Positions 7,784 to 15,882 of a stretch of DNA of 31,079 nucleotides are shown in pieces. The stretch is from Gammaproteobacteria bacterium (GTDB taxonomy: Bacteria; Pseudomonadota; Gammaproteobacteria; Pseudomonadales; Halomonadaceae), in assembly GCA_023485185.1 (NCBI GenBank), contig JAMCZP010000326.1, forward strand, positions 1 to 31,079. The letters are read 5' to 3'. Each line of letters opens with the position of its first letter. Position 1 is the first letter of the stretch. The position numbers were made by a program, and so were the translations under genes. A model generated the notes under the pieces. It had not been told where the DNA came from and did no database searches. It saw only the letters and a program-made list of their open reading frames with translations.

Positions 7784-8407
7784 TTAGGAGCCCCAGCCAC
7801 CCCGTGCCGAAGAGCGCGAGCCGAAACCGCTGCGCTGAGTAGCCGCTTGGCGGTTCTGTACGACCGAGCTGCGCATTGCATCGTTACGCTGGGTGACACG
7901 TTGAGTCGCCTGGGTCGAGGCGGTGTTCCAGTTGCCCTGATTCTGACGATTGCGGTATACCGGCTCCTGGTAAACCCGTTCAAAAGAGCGCCCGCGGTTA
8001 GTATTCGACATCATGCTACCGACCATGTAACCCATCATGGCGGGCATAAACCAACTGCCACCGGTGCTGCCCGTTGCCGCTTGGGACTGCTCTTCGGTTG
8101 GCGCGGTACAAGCACCTTCACCATTCTCAGCTTCACACTCTTCTAGGGTGCTATAGCGCGGCACTGCTTCCAGGGACGCTTGATAAGCATCTTCACAGGC
8201 GCTGCGGGTGTAAATATTCTCTGCAACGCAGTCTTCGACGCTCTGGAAACTACGCGGCTGGTCGAATTCAACCTCAGTGATTTGCTCTTCCTCGGGTGGC
8301 TGTCCGCAGGCGGTGAGGCCAAATGCGCCTGCGCCCATCATTGCCAGGGTTAAGCGGCCGCTACGCTTGCGGCGGGGCAAATGGGGGGTGTGATCGTGTT
8401 TAGACAT
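7784..8407 (-). CDS. yjfM: DUF1190 lipoprotein (YgiB/YjfM family)
   Basis: A 207-residue predicted lipoprotein. A basic N-terminus (PRRKRSGR) and a hydrophobic stretch lead to a lipobox-like LTAC near residue 34. After it come cysteine-containing repeats around VEDCVAENIYTRSACEDAY and TLEECEAENGEGACTAP, typical of DUF1190. A glycine- and methionine-rich segment (WFMPAMMGYMVGSMM) follows, then a Gln/Asn/Thr-rich region and a Gly-Ser-Arg-rich tail ending ARGGWGS. I chose ATG 8407 because GGAGAGAG precedes it; an upstream in-frame start at 8428 lacks a site. Function unknown. Its partner is the ATP-grasp ligase downstream, which might modify it; that is inference. Confidence 0.85.
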   Translation of the reverse strand: MSKHDHTPHLPRRKRSGRLTLAMMGAGAFGLTACGQPPEEEQITEVEFDQPRSFQSVEDCVAENIYTRSACEDAYQASLEAVPRYSTLEECEAENGEGACTAPTEEQSQAATGSTGGSWFMPAMMGYMVGSMMSNTNRGRSFERVYQEPVYRNRQNQGNWNTASTQATQRVTQRNDAMRSSVVQNRQAATQRSGFGSRSSARGGWGS

Positions 8408-8435
8408 ACCGACTCTCTCCTTTACCACGTCGTCG

Positions 8436-8849
8436 TTACCAAGTCATCGAAGCGGCGTTGAGCAAGCCGACGGCCACGGCCACGCTGGCCATTAAAATGC
8501 CATAAGCGTTATGGCCTTCCGTAATGTGCTGGGAGAGGCTTTCACCCTGCTTGCGCAAAAACAGCTTAACGGCGAAGAAGGTGGCCAACTGAACACCAAA
8601 CGCCACCACGCTCCATAGTACAAAATCGATAAAGCTGATGGAGTGCGCCATCGCGCTATAGAGTGGAATGGTAAAACCTAAAATAGAGCCGCCATAGGCG
8701 GTGGCAGCAGCGGCATTACCTTGGCGAATTAATGTCCATTCGTGATGCGGCGTAATACGGCTATAGCAGTACATAAAGGCAGCAAGCAATAAAATCGCGG
8801 TTAATAAATAAGCGATAAATGACGGCAAGCCGTACAGGTAGTTCACCAT
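8436..8849 (-). CDS. yjfL: DUF350 integral membrane protein (YjfL)
   Basis: A 137-residue inner-membrane protein with four predicted helices at about residues 8-28, 45-68, 73-95 and 110-133, arranged as two similar halves as expected for DUF350. A polar stretch (TPHHEWTLIRQGN) follows helix 1 and another (LRKQGESLSQHITEGHNAYG) precedes helix 4. The second ends in a GHN motif resembling the QGN of the first, which supports an internal duplication. Function unknown. It lies between yjfK and yjfM as in E. coli. Confidence 0.88.
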   Translation of the reverse strand: MVNYLYGLPSFIAYLLTAILLLAAFMYCYSRITPHHEWTLIRQGNAAAATAYGGSILGFTIPLYSAMAHSISFIDFVLWSVVAFGVQLATFFAVKLFLRKQGESLSQHITEGHNAYGILMASVAVAVGLLNAASMTW

Positions 8850-8914
8850 GGAGGATATTTCCTTATCTAAGTCAAAAAAAGCTTAAAAACGGTGCTTAAA
8901 AAACAGTCTACCGC

Positions 8915-9640
8915 TTACATAGCATCGATATCGACCGAAGCGACATCAACGCCTAGGTTGTGCACGACCATAAAGCTGCCTTCGCCATCATTTTCAGCGC
9001 TTAACAGTAAGTACTCCATGCGCTCAGTGCCTTGAATAGGGCGCTCATAGAGCATTGCGTGATGCGTTACATGGCGTGCAGAGACGCTCTCGGTGGTCAT
9101 CAGCTGCTCATCAAATACTACCGGTGGTGACCAGAGGCTGTCGCCATTACCCCATACCCGTTGATAGGTACAAGTGCGCGCTTCATCGGAAGTCGCCGTA
9201 AGAGCAACCGTTTGGGCACCGATACTGTCCGGCTGCTTATCTTCACCGTTGATCAAATTATCAAACTCGGCATCCGAAAGATGAGACACCCGGTAAAAGT
9301 CGAACAGCTTATATTCAAGTACCTTGCCATTCTCAATATTAGCCTGCAGCCAGGTATCGTTATCCAGATAGAAACGCACGAGATGCGCTCCCTGACCTAA
9401 ATCAACGTGACCTACCGCGGCAATATGGTGATAGGCGTCGTCATCCCAGCTAAAGAGCGTATCTGGGTGGGCGCGCAGGCCGATCAGTTTGATATTGACG
9501 CGCCCATCAAGTCGCAGCCCCTCAAGGTCTTCCTGGCTGACGCCCATCGGCAGGCCTGCTGCTACCGGACGGCCTGTAGCAGGCGGCTCGGGTGGCTTCT
9601 CCGTAGATGCACGGAAAAGTGCTTTGAGCGAATTAAACAT
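8915..9640 (-). CDS. yjfK: DUF2491 family protein (YjfK)
   Basis: A 241-residue, mainly soluble protein with no clear signal peptide or membrane helix. I assign it to DUF2491/YjfK from its position in the conserved gene order and from its overall sequence (for example FSWDDDAYHHIAAVGHVDLG near residue 63 and LYERPIQGTERMEYLLLSAE near 198). The first 30 residues are variable and proline-rich. Biochemical function is not known to me. The start ATG 9640 has GAGGCAGG upstream. The 36-bp gap to yjfJ suggests co-transcription. Confidence 0.8.
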   Translation of the reverse strand: MFNSLKALFRASTEKPPEPPATGRPVAAGLPMGVSQEDLEGLRLDGRVNIKLIGLRAHPDTLFSWDDDAYHHIAAVGHVDLGQGAHLVRFYLDNDTWLQANIENGKVLEYKLFDFYRVSHLSDAEFDNLINGEDKQPDSIGAQTVALTATSDEARTCTYQRVWGNGDSLWSPPVVFDEQLMTTESVSARHVTHHAMLYERPIQGTERMEYLLLSAENDGEGSFMVVHNLGVDVASVDIDAM

Positions 9641-9676
9641 GGCCTGCCTCGCTAATCAGTTTGTTGGGAGCGGAAC

Positions 9677-10372
9677 TTACTCTTGAGTGGTGTTTTTCTT
9701 GGCTTTCAAACGCGCTAACACATCGTCGGCTTTGCGCTGGGTGCCGCCAATGCCGGCTGCTTTCAGGCGTGCTTCCAGTGAGCTGCCACTCTCTTCCGCC
9801 GCCATCTCATCGGCTGCGTGCATTTGCGCCGAGTTGAGCTGCTGGCGCTCTTTGATGCGCTCTAGCGATTCCATCGCGCTGCTCATGGCACTGTTCTGAC
9901 CCGAGTGGCGAGCCGCCACGGCAGACTGCGCTTTTTGTGCCGATTCAGTGGCTTTTACCACGCTAACCTGCTGTTTAAGCTGGCGAAGCTGGTTGTCGGT
10001 GCTGCGAATCGCGCCACGCAGTTTTTCAATGCTGGCATCGTATTCGCTAACAATCGCGCGCTCTGCTTCCAGGTCATCCTGTAGCGCGACCATGCGCTCA
10101 GCGACTTCCACCGCCAAGGCTTCCTCGCCTTTGTCTAACGCTGCTTCCGCGCTTTTTTCCAGCTCGGCAATTTTGCTTTCCAGAGTGTCCGCTTTGTTGC
10201 TATTGAGCTGGCGCTGGCCCATCAGGCGAGTCAGTTCAGTTTTCGACTGGCTGAGGCTATTTTCTGAATCGCGAATTTCCTGGTCTAAAATACGCAGCGC
10301 CTGGGAATCAACCACTGCTTGGCCGGTTTCATTCGCTTTGCCGCGCAGGGCAGTCATAATTTTGCTTAACAT
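9677..10372 (-). CDS. yjfJ: PspA/IM30 family protein (YjfJ)
   Basis: A 231-residue, highly charged coiled-coil protein with almost continuous heptads from about residue 25 to 170 (EIRDSENSLSQSKTELTRLM, ESKIAELEKSAEAALDKGEE). This is the fold of PspA/IM30 (ESCRT-III-like) proteins, which assemble on and stabilise membranes. The C-terminal part (SSLEARLKAAGIGG, then DDVLARLKAKK) resembles the conserved end of YjfJ. I prefer ATG 10372; the frame opens 12 bases earlier at a GTG. It is second in the yjfI-C operon. A role in envelope stress alongside the DUF350 and lipoprotein genes is a reasonable inference. Confidence 0.88.
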   Translation of the reverse strand: MLSKIMTALRGKANETGQAVVDSQALRILDQEIRDSENSLSQSKTELTRLMGQRQLNSNKADTLESKIAELEKSAEAALDKGEEALAVEVAERMVALQDDLEAERAIVSEYDASIEKLRGAIRSTDNQLRQLKQQVSVVKATESAQKAQSAVAARHSGQNSAMSSAMESLERIKERQQLNSAQMHAADEMAAEESGSSLEARLKAAGIGGTQRKADDVLARLKAKKNTTQE

Positions 10373-10436
10373 AAATAATCTCACTTATAAGTCACCGCAG
10401 AGGTGACGCTGATATTAGACTAAGAAATGGTAACCG

Positions 10437-10910
10437 TTAGACGAAATGCGTTTGTATCAGTTCAGCAACTTCCATGGCAGCACCCGCTGTGGCGTGCAGC
10501 TCAGCGCAAATTGACTCCAGTTTAGAGTCACCAAACAGCTGACCGTAAGCCACATAAAAGTCGTGCCCGTCGATCTCGACAATACCCACGGAGGCCAGCG
10601 GTAGCGAAATGCCCTGGCGTAACAGCACTTCGTTGAGTTCGGCAGTATTCGTGACGCTTTCTATCGCAACGATAGGTGCCATGGCGATCCACTCATTTTC
10701 GCTGCGCGAGAGTGTGATCGGCAAGTTGCCATAATCATTGAGTTCCCAGATTAGGGTTTGATTCGATTCATCTAAGCTAATGGTGGCTTGCGGCCACTCA
10801 AGGGTTGCATTCCCGGCGCTGCTTGACGCTGGCTGTCTGACTAAATGATAGAGTTCGGTGGCGGTGATGCCGCTAGTAACGGTAGGCGTAGTCAAGGCAG
10901 TTTGCTCCAT
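10437..10910 (-). CDS. yjfI: DUF2170 family protein (YjfI)
   Basis: A 157-residue soluble protein assigned to DUF2170/YjfI from its sequence and from its position as first gene before the PspA-like gene. Visible conserved parts are LIWELNDYGNLPITLSRSE in the middle and VGIVEIDGHDFYVAYGQLF followed by the acidic, alanine-rich C-terminal helix. Function unknown. The upstream region (10911-10970) must hold the promoter of the operon, although I see no strong -35/-10 pair. The start codon lacks a strong ribosome binding site. Confidence 0.8.
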   Translation of the reverse strand: MEQTALTTPTVTSGITATELYHLVRQPASSSAGNATLEWPQATISLDESNQTLIWELNDYGNLPITLSRSENEWIAMAPIVAIESVTNTAELNEVLLRQGISLPLASVGIVEIDGHDFYVAYGQLFGDSKLESICAELHATAGAAMEVAELIQTHFV

Positions 10911-10970
10911 CGTTCGTTAAGTGGCTTTACCTTAACATTTAGTAGAGCAAATGGTTCAGATTACCGAAAA

Positions 10971-11015
10971 CCCCGTATCTTTTACCCACTATCTATTGGA
11001 GGGGCAAATACGGGG
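10971..11015 (-). terminator. Likely terminator of the malonate operon
   Basis: CCCCGTAT (10971-10978) and ATACGGGG (11008-11015) form an 8-bp stem with a long 29-base loop. Read on the minus strand, it is followed at once by TTTT (10967-10970). It lies 28 bp after the matB stop codon and before yjfI, so it separates the two minus-strand operons. The long loop lowers confidence. Confidence 0.45.
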
Positions 11016-11042
11016 GTTGGGTTTTACTGGTTAAATAGAAGG

Positions 11043-12578
11043 CTAGGCGCTGCGGTAGGTATCGTTGAACTGTTTGCGCAGTTCATTTTTCTGCACCTTG
11101 CCCATGGTATTACGGGGCAATTCATCGACAAAAAATACTCGCTTAGGTTGCTTGTACTTGGCAAGCCGTCCATCTAAATGGCGGATGATCTTCTCTTCTG
11201 CAAGCTGGTTTTCTTCATCAGCGCCTGGCTGGCGTACTACCACGGCGGTAACTCCCTCGCCCAAGTCAGGGTGGGGTAAACCGATCACCGCTGATTCAGC
11301 AACTTGCTCCAGCTCATCAATCACCTGTTCCACTTCTTTGGGGTAAACATTATAGCCACCGGAAATGACTAAGTCTTTGTCGCGCCCTACGATATGCACA
11401 TAGCCCTGCTCATCGACCATAGCGAGATCACCGGTGATGAAAAAGCCATCGTCTAATAGTTCTTCACGAGTTTTTTCGGGCATCCGCCAGTAGCCGATAA
11501 ATACATTGGGGCCGCGGATCTGCAGCATACCAATCTCACCATGGGGGACCTCATCGCCGGTTTCACGATTAGTAATACGCATCTCCACGCCAGGGAGTGG
11601 CATACCTACGGTGCCCGCCCGACGCGCTCCTTTATAAGGGTTAGAGATATTCATATTGGTTTCGGTCATGCCGTAGCGCTCAAGAATGGCATGACCCGTT
11701 TTAGCTTCAAACGCTTCATGGGTTTCGGCGGTGAGTGGCGCGGAGCCAGAAACAAATAGCCGCATGTTAGCGGTAGCCTCAGGCGTCAGGCGCTCATCCT
11801 GGACCAAGCGTGTGTAAAAGGTAGGAACCCCCATCATCACGCTGCCCTTGGGCAGCTCTGCAAAGATCACATCGGCATCGAATTTGGGTAGAAACAGCAT
11901 GCTGGCGCCCGCCATCAAGGTGACGTTGCAGGCAACAAATAAGCCGTGAGTGTGGAAAATAGGCAGTGCGTGAATCAGCCGGTCATCGGCGCTGAAGTGC
12001 CAGGATTTTACCAATGTCTCAGCGTTAGAGGCGAGATTGTTGTGGGTCAGCATGGCACCTTTGGAGCGCCCCGTAGTGCCTGAGGTGTACAAAATAGCGG
12101 CCAGGTCGCGCTCGCCAAGTGCCACTATCTCTTCACAGGGCGCTGCTTGGCGGGCGCTCTCCATCAGGCTGCCGTCGGCGTTGCTGCCAAGGGTTGCGAC
12201 CGCCGGGCAGCCGGTGTCGGCCGCGATAGTTCGCGCCTCATCATGAGTTTTAGGGCGGCAGACGAAGAGCGCAGGCTCGGCATCATTTAAAAAGTAGCGA
12301 ATTTCATCGCCGGTATAGCCGGTATTTAATGGCAAATAGACGCCGCCGATACGCAGGCAAGCCAAGTAAAGCAGAATCGCTTCAGGGCTTTTATCCACCT
12401 GGACGGCGACGCGATCGCCTTTTTTAACGCCTAGCTCGGTCAATGCACCGGCAAGCTGTGCGCTTTGGCTGAGCGCATCGGTGTAGCTATAGCGGTGGCC
12501 TTCGCGGGTGGTAATAAAGTCTGCGTTAGCGCGCTCGCGCATTTTGGCGGCAAAGGTTTCAAATAGGTTGTGGCTCAT
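11043..12578 (-). CDS. matB: Malonyl-CoA synthetase (malonate-CoA ligase)
   Basis: An acyl-adenylate-forming enzyme (511 residues) that activates malonate to malonyl-CoA with ATP and CoA. Motifs in order: AILYTSGTTGRSKGAM near residue 161 (phosphate-binding loop), ERYGMTETNMN near 298, the hinge region GRDKDLVISGGYNVYPKEVE near 400 and LPRNTMGKVQKNELRK near the C-terminus with the catalytic lysine. The neighbours (malonyl-CoA decarboxylase and TRAP transporter) identify the substrate as malonate rather than another acid. Its ATG overlaps the stop of the decarboxylase gene (ATGA), so the two are translationally coupled. Confidence 0.92.
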   Translation of the reverse strand: MSHNLFETFAAKMRERANADFITTREGHRYSYTDALSQSAQLAGALTELGVKKGDRVAVQVDKSPEAILLYLACLRIGGVYLPLNTGYTGDEIRYFLNDAEPALFVCRPKTHDEARTIAADTGCPAVATLGSNADGSLMESARQAAPCEEIVALGERDLAAILYTSGTTGRSKGAMLTHNNLASNAETLVKSWHFSADDRLIHALPIFHTHGLFVACNVTLMAGASMLFLPKFDADVIFAELPKGSVMMGVPTFYTRLVQDERLTPEATANMRLFVSGSAPLTAETHEAFEAKTGHAILERYGMTETNMNISNPYKGARRAGTVGMPLPGVEMRITNRETGDEVPHGEIGMLQIRGPNVFIGYWRMPEKTREELLDDGFFITGDLAMVDEQGYVHIVGRDKDLVISGGYNVYPKEVEQVIDELEQVAESAVIGLPHPDLGEGVTAVVVRQPGADEENQLAEEKIIRHLDGRLAKYKQPKRVFFVDELPRNTMGKVQKNELRKQFNDTYRSA

Positions 12579-13942
12579 TTGGTGGTCTCTCCCTTGGCCA
12601 GCTTACGGGCGCGACGAGCGAGGTCGCGCACCTCATTTGAGCAGGCAACGGTTGCCTTAGCAGTATAGTTTTCGTGATTGCGCTCAATATCATCAAGCAC
12701 ATAGAGATAGTTGACCATCAAGCCCGCCGCTTGTTTAAGGCCTTTATCGGAGATATCGCCCAGCCAGTTGATACGGTGTAGTTCAGCACCGTTGCCTAAG
12801 TGAAAGCGGGCCACCGGGTTTAACGGCAGGCCATGGCGGTTTTTCTCATCTACTAAATAACGCGCAGCCAGCGGGCGAATTGCCGCTTTAAGCAGCTCTT
12901 CACTGGCTTTGTCTTGGTGCCATCCCGGTGTTTCAAGGGCGTTAAGTGACTTGCGTAGCGGCTCGGGGAGCTGCTCATCGTCACGTTGTTCTTGAAGCCA
13001 CTGGGCAAAGCCAGGTACCGGCGAAAGGGTCACAAAGTATTTAAGCTGCGGTAGCTCCTGAGACAGCTCCTGAACCACCTGCTTGATCAAAAAGTTACCA
13101 AAGGAGATACCGCGCAGCCCAGTTTGACAGTTGCTGATGCCGAAGAAAGCCGCTGTATCGGCATCTTCGGCGTCATCAAACCCTTTTTTCGACGGGCTAC
13201 TTTCACCCGCTAAAATGGGTTGAATACGGCTCGGTAGGCCTTTATGCAGCGCCACTTCCACAAAGATTAACGGTTCGTCACCAATCGCTGGGTGGAAGAA
13301 GGCGAAACAGCGCCGGTCCCGTGCATCCAGCCGTCGGCGCAGGTCATCCCAGTCCTGAATTTCGTGCACCGCTTCGTAACGAATGATCTTCTCTAAAATG
13401 GAGGCGGGGGTGTTCCAGTCAATGCGCTTGAGCATCAAAAAGCCACGGTTAAACCAGGAACCAAACAGATGGGCAAAATCGTCATCAATGGCTGTTAATT
13501 CAGGCTGCTCTCGCAGCAAACCCAACAGGTCTTCGCGCATTTTGACCAGTTCATAAGTACCGTCTCTGGCAAGGTTTAAACGCCTGAACAGCTCCTGGCG
13601 ACGCGGCTCGCAGGCTTCAAACAGTCGTTGTAGCGTGGGGTTGTCGCGCGCTTCCTGATACGCCGTATAAGCAGTGTCGATGGGCCCTGGTTCGGCCGCA
13701 AAGTCGGTCATTAGCCGAGCAAAGAAACTGCTCTTTTCAGCCGCAGATAGGCGTTGATAAATCGCCAAGGCGCGACTTGCCAAGGCAATGCTTGAGGCTT
13801 CTCCGTCGCTCTCCAGTAACGCTTGGCAGGCCTTCACCAACTGACGATGGTCAGGCGTTAGTGTTTCTGGTTGACGGCGTCGCAACAAGGCATCGCGCTG
13901 GGTGATGTTGTTGAACAGCTCCTGCAAAAACAGCATGTTCAT
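12575..13942 (-). CDS. matA: Malonyl-CoA decarboxylase
   Basis: A 455-residue enzyme that converts malonyl-CoA to acetyl-CoA and CO2. The N-terminal helical part is followed by the catalytic domain with FFGISNCQTGLRGISFGNFL near residue 291, KYFVTLSPVPGF (serine region) and VARFHLGNGAELHRINWLGD with the conserved histidine and the NGA motif. I chose ATG 13942 because AAGGAG lies 8 bases upstream; the longer frame from 14032 would overlap dctM by about 80 bp. Together with the synthetase it makes acetyl-CoA from malonate. The gene overlaps the next one by 4 bp. Confidence 0.93.
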   Translation of the reverse strand: MNMLFLQELFNNITQRDALLRRRQPETLTPDHRQLVKACQALLESDGEASSIALASRALAIYQRLSAAEKSSFFARLMTDFAAEPGPIDTAYTAYQEARDNPTLQRLFEACEPRRQELFRRLNLARDGTYELVKMREDLLGLLREQPELTAIDDDFAHLFGSWFNRGFLMLKRIDWNTPASILEKIIRYEAVHEIQDWDDLRRRLDARDRRCFAFFHPAIGDEPLIFVEVALHKGLPSRIQPILAGESSPSKKGFDDAEDADTAAFFGISNCQTGLRGISFGNFLIKQVVQELSQELPQLKYFVTLSPVPGFAQWLQEQRDDEQLPEPLRKSLNALETPGWHQDKASEELLKAAIRPLAARYLVDEKNRHGLPLNPVARFHLGNGAELHRINWLGDISDKGLKQAAGLMVNYLYVLDDIERNHENYTAKATVACSNEVRDLARRARKLAKGETTK

Positions 13943-13953
13943 GGTCGAACTCC

Positions 13954-15288
13954 TTAGCCCATGATCAAGTTGGGCAGCCAAAGTGCAATGCCAGGGAAGA
14001 CGCATAGCAGCAAGATACCTAGCACCATGCACAGCGCGTAGGGCAAGCTGCCCATGAGAATGTCACGTAGTGAAATATCCGGCGCGATGCCTTTAATAAT
14101 GAACAGATTGAGTCCTACCGGTGGCGTGATCAGACCGATCTCCAGGTTGATGGTCAAAATCACCGCAAACCAGTAGGGGTCGAAATTAGCCGCCAGGATA
14201 ATCGGCAACAGGATCGGTGCGGTCATGACGATAACGGCCACTGGCGGCAGGAAGAAACCGGCGACCAACAGAAAGAGGTTGATGATGCCCATCAATACCC
14301 AGCGGTTAACGTCAAGATCGCTGATCGCAGCTGCGATGGTCTGGGTGATAAACATGGATGAGAGTGCGTAAGCAAACACTTCGGCGGTCGCAATCACCAG
14401 CATGATCATTACGCTCTCACGCAAGGAGTCGCGCATGATGAGCTTGATGGGCCCCACCTTCCACATGCGGTAGATAAGTACTGCAAGCGCTACACATAGG
14501 AAAGCCCCCACGCCGGCTGCCTCTGAAGGCGTAGCGACACCGCCGTAGAGAGCAAACAGAATGCCCGCAATTACCAGCAGGAAGGGGACGACACGCACCA
14601 GCGCCTTGAGGTTGGTATCAACGTTGGCCTTGATGTTTTCTTTCATTCGCTCGGCGGTTTGGGCCATGGGATTGTTGTAGCCCCCTTCCAGACGACAGGC
14701 GATCATCGTCCAGATCATAAACAGCCCTGCGAGCATAAAGCCGGGAATTATCCCCGCCATAAATAGACGGCCAATAGAGGTTTCGGTCGAGATGCCGTAG
14801 ATAATCATGGTGACCGAGGGAGGGATCAAGATGCCTAAGGTGCCGCCTGCGGCAATACAGCCCGCGGCTACGCCATCTGGATAGCCCCGAGAGCGCATTT
14901 CTGGGATGCCCATTTTACCGATCGCCGCGCAGGTAGCAGGGGACGAACCAGAGAGAGCGGAGAAGATGGTACAGGCTCCGATATTTGAGACGGCGAGCCC
15001 ACCCGGCAAGCGGCCCATCCATAGGTCCAGCGAACGATAAAGATCACGCCCGGTTGGCGATGAAGCGACTGCCGCACCCATTAAAATAAACATGGGGATT
15101 GCCACAAAACCAAACTCAGCAATGCGATCAAAAAAAGTTTCACCAAAATAAACCAGCTCTGACAAGCCTCGGTCATAAAGTAGTGCAAGTAAGGAAACGC
15201 CCCCCAGAGCAAATGCGATAGGAGTGCCAATAGCCATGAGGATGATCAACGCGACGGCAACAATAATGCCCAGTGTAATAGGATCCAT
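13954..15288 (-). CDS. matM: TRAP transporter large permease (DctM), malonate type
   Basis: The main membrane subunit of a tripartite ATP-independent transporter (444 residues, about 12 hydrophobic segments along the whole chain). Family blocks include AIPMFILMGA near residue 60, GCIAAGGTLGILIPPSV near 145 and LEIGLITPPVGLNLFIIKG near 382. The driving force is normally the sodium gradient, which suits a marine or halophilic host. The start has GGAGG 7 bases upstream. It follows the small subunit by 2 bp and precedes the decarboxylase by 11 bp. Malonate as substrate is inferred from the linked enzymes. Confidence 0.92.
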   Translation of the reverse strand: MDPITLGIIVAVALIILMAIGTPIAFALGGVSLLALLYDRGLSELVYFGETFFDRIAEFGFVAIPMFILMGAAVASSPTGRDLYRSLDLWMGRLPGGLAVSNIGACTIFSALSGSSPATCAAIGKMGIPEMRSRGYPDGVAAGCIAAGGTLGILIPPSVTMIIYGISTETSIGRLFMAGIIPGFMLAGLFMIWTMIACRLEGGYNNPMAQTAERMKENIKANVDTNLKALVRVVPFLLVIAGILFALYGGVATPSEAAGVGAFLCVALAVLIYRMWKVGPIKLIMRDSLRESVMIMLVIATAEVFAYALSSMFITQTIAAAISDLDVNRWVLMGIINLFLLVAGFFLPPVAVIVMTAPILLPIILAANFDPYWFAVILTINLEIGLITPPVGLNLFIIKGIAPDISLRDILMGSLPYALCMVLGILLLCVFPGIALWLPNLIMG

Positions 15289-15290
15289 GT

Positions 15291-15806
15291 TTAAGCCTCC
15301 CCGCGCAGAATTTCAGCAATGTACTGCAGCGTTAAAAGGGTGGAGCCTAGGGCCATGGGCAGCAGGCCCGGCCAAAGTAGCGGGTTCCATACCGTGCCGG
15401 TACGCCAGTTAAATTCGTAGGCTTCCACCACATACACCCAGGACGCGAAGGCGAGGGCGCCGCAGAAGGCGAGCCCGAACAGCGAGGCGATCAAAAGCAT
15501 GGCCTTCTTGGCAACACCGCCAAGGGCGTCGGGCAGGATCGTAATAGCAACGTGCCCACCGGTCATAAGCACATAAGGGCTGCCCATCAGCATGGCACCG
15601 GTTACGGAAAATACCGTGAACTCGGTTTGCCAACTGGTACTCATGCCAAGCACATAACGGATGAAAACCATCTGACAGATCACCACCACGCCAGCAATGA
15701 ACATCGCCGCTGCCAAGTAGGCGCTCGACCGGGAAAGCACATCCATCAGGCGTATGTAGCTGGCAATGAGACCGGAACGTTTAACAAGGGATTGGGAATT
15801 GGCCAT
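15291..15806 (-). CDS. matQ: TRAP transporter small permease (DctQ), malonate type
   Basis: The 171-residue small membrane subunit of the transporter, with four predicted helices at about residues 28-50, 62-82, 102-125 and 143-163. The conserved tryptophan-containing SWQTEFTVFSVTGAMLMGS stretch lies in the second helix. The ATG is preceded by GGAGGAG. It lies 76 bp after dctP, a gap that contains a hairpin, and 2 bp before dctM. Confidence 0.9.
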   Translation of the reverse strand: MANSQSLVKRSGLIASYIRLMDVLSRSSAYLAAAMFIAGVVVICQMVFIRYVLGMSTSWQTEFTVFSVTGAMLMGSPYVLMTGGHVAITILPDALGGVAKKAMLLIASLFGLAFCGALAFASWVYVVEAYEFNWRTGTVWNPLLWPGLLPMALGSTLLTLQYIAEILRGEA

Positions 15807-15838
15807 GGCCGTTGACTCCTCCCGGTGGGTGAAGGGGT

Positions 15839-15858
15839 GGCCACCCTGTCAGGTGGCC
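15839..15858 (-). promoter_or_regulatory. Hairpin in the dctP-dctQ gap
   Basis: GGCCACC (15839-15845) and GGTGGCC (15852-15858) form a 7-bp GC-rich stem with a 6-base loop. The left side also belongs to a 12-bp perfect palindrome (GGGTGGCCACCC, 15835-15846). There is no T-run on the minus strand. It may protect the 3' end of the dctP message or slow transcription, giving more binding protein than permease. The role is inferred. Confidence 0.45.
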
Positions 15859-15882
15859 CAGTTCACGAGGGAATGCGAGGAG

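Noticed and set aside
7562..8146. 194-codon plus-strand frame antisense to yjfC and yjfM
   Set aside because: It crosses two well-supported minus-strand genes and their boundary, with no motif or signal of its own.
9948..10406. 152-codon Ser/Arg-rich plus-strand frame opposite yjfJ
   Set aside because: The antisense of a coiled-coil gene gives this Ser/Leu/Arg-rich composition; the PspA-like frame is the real one.
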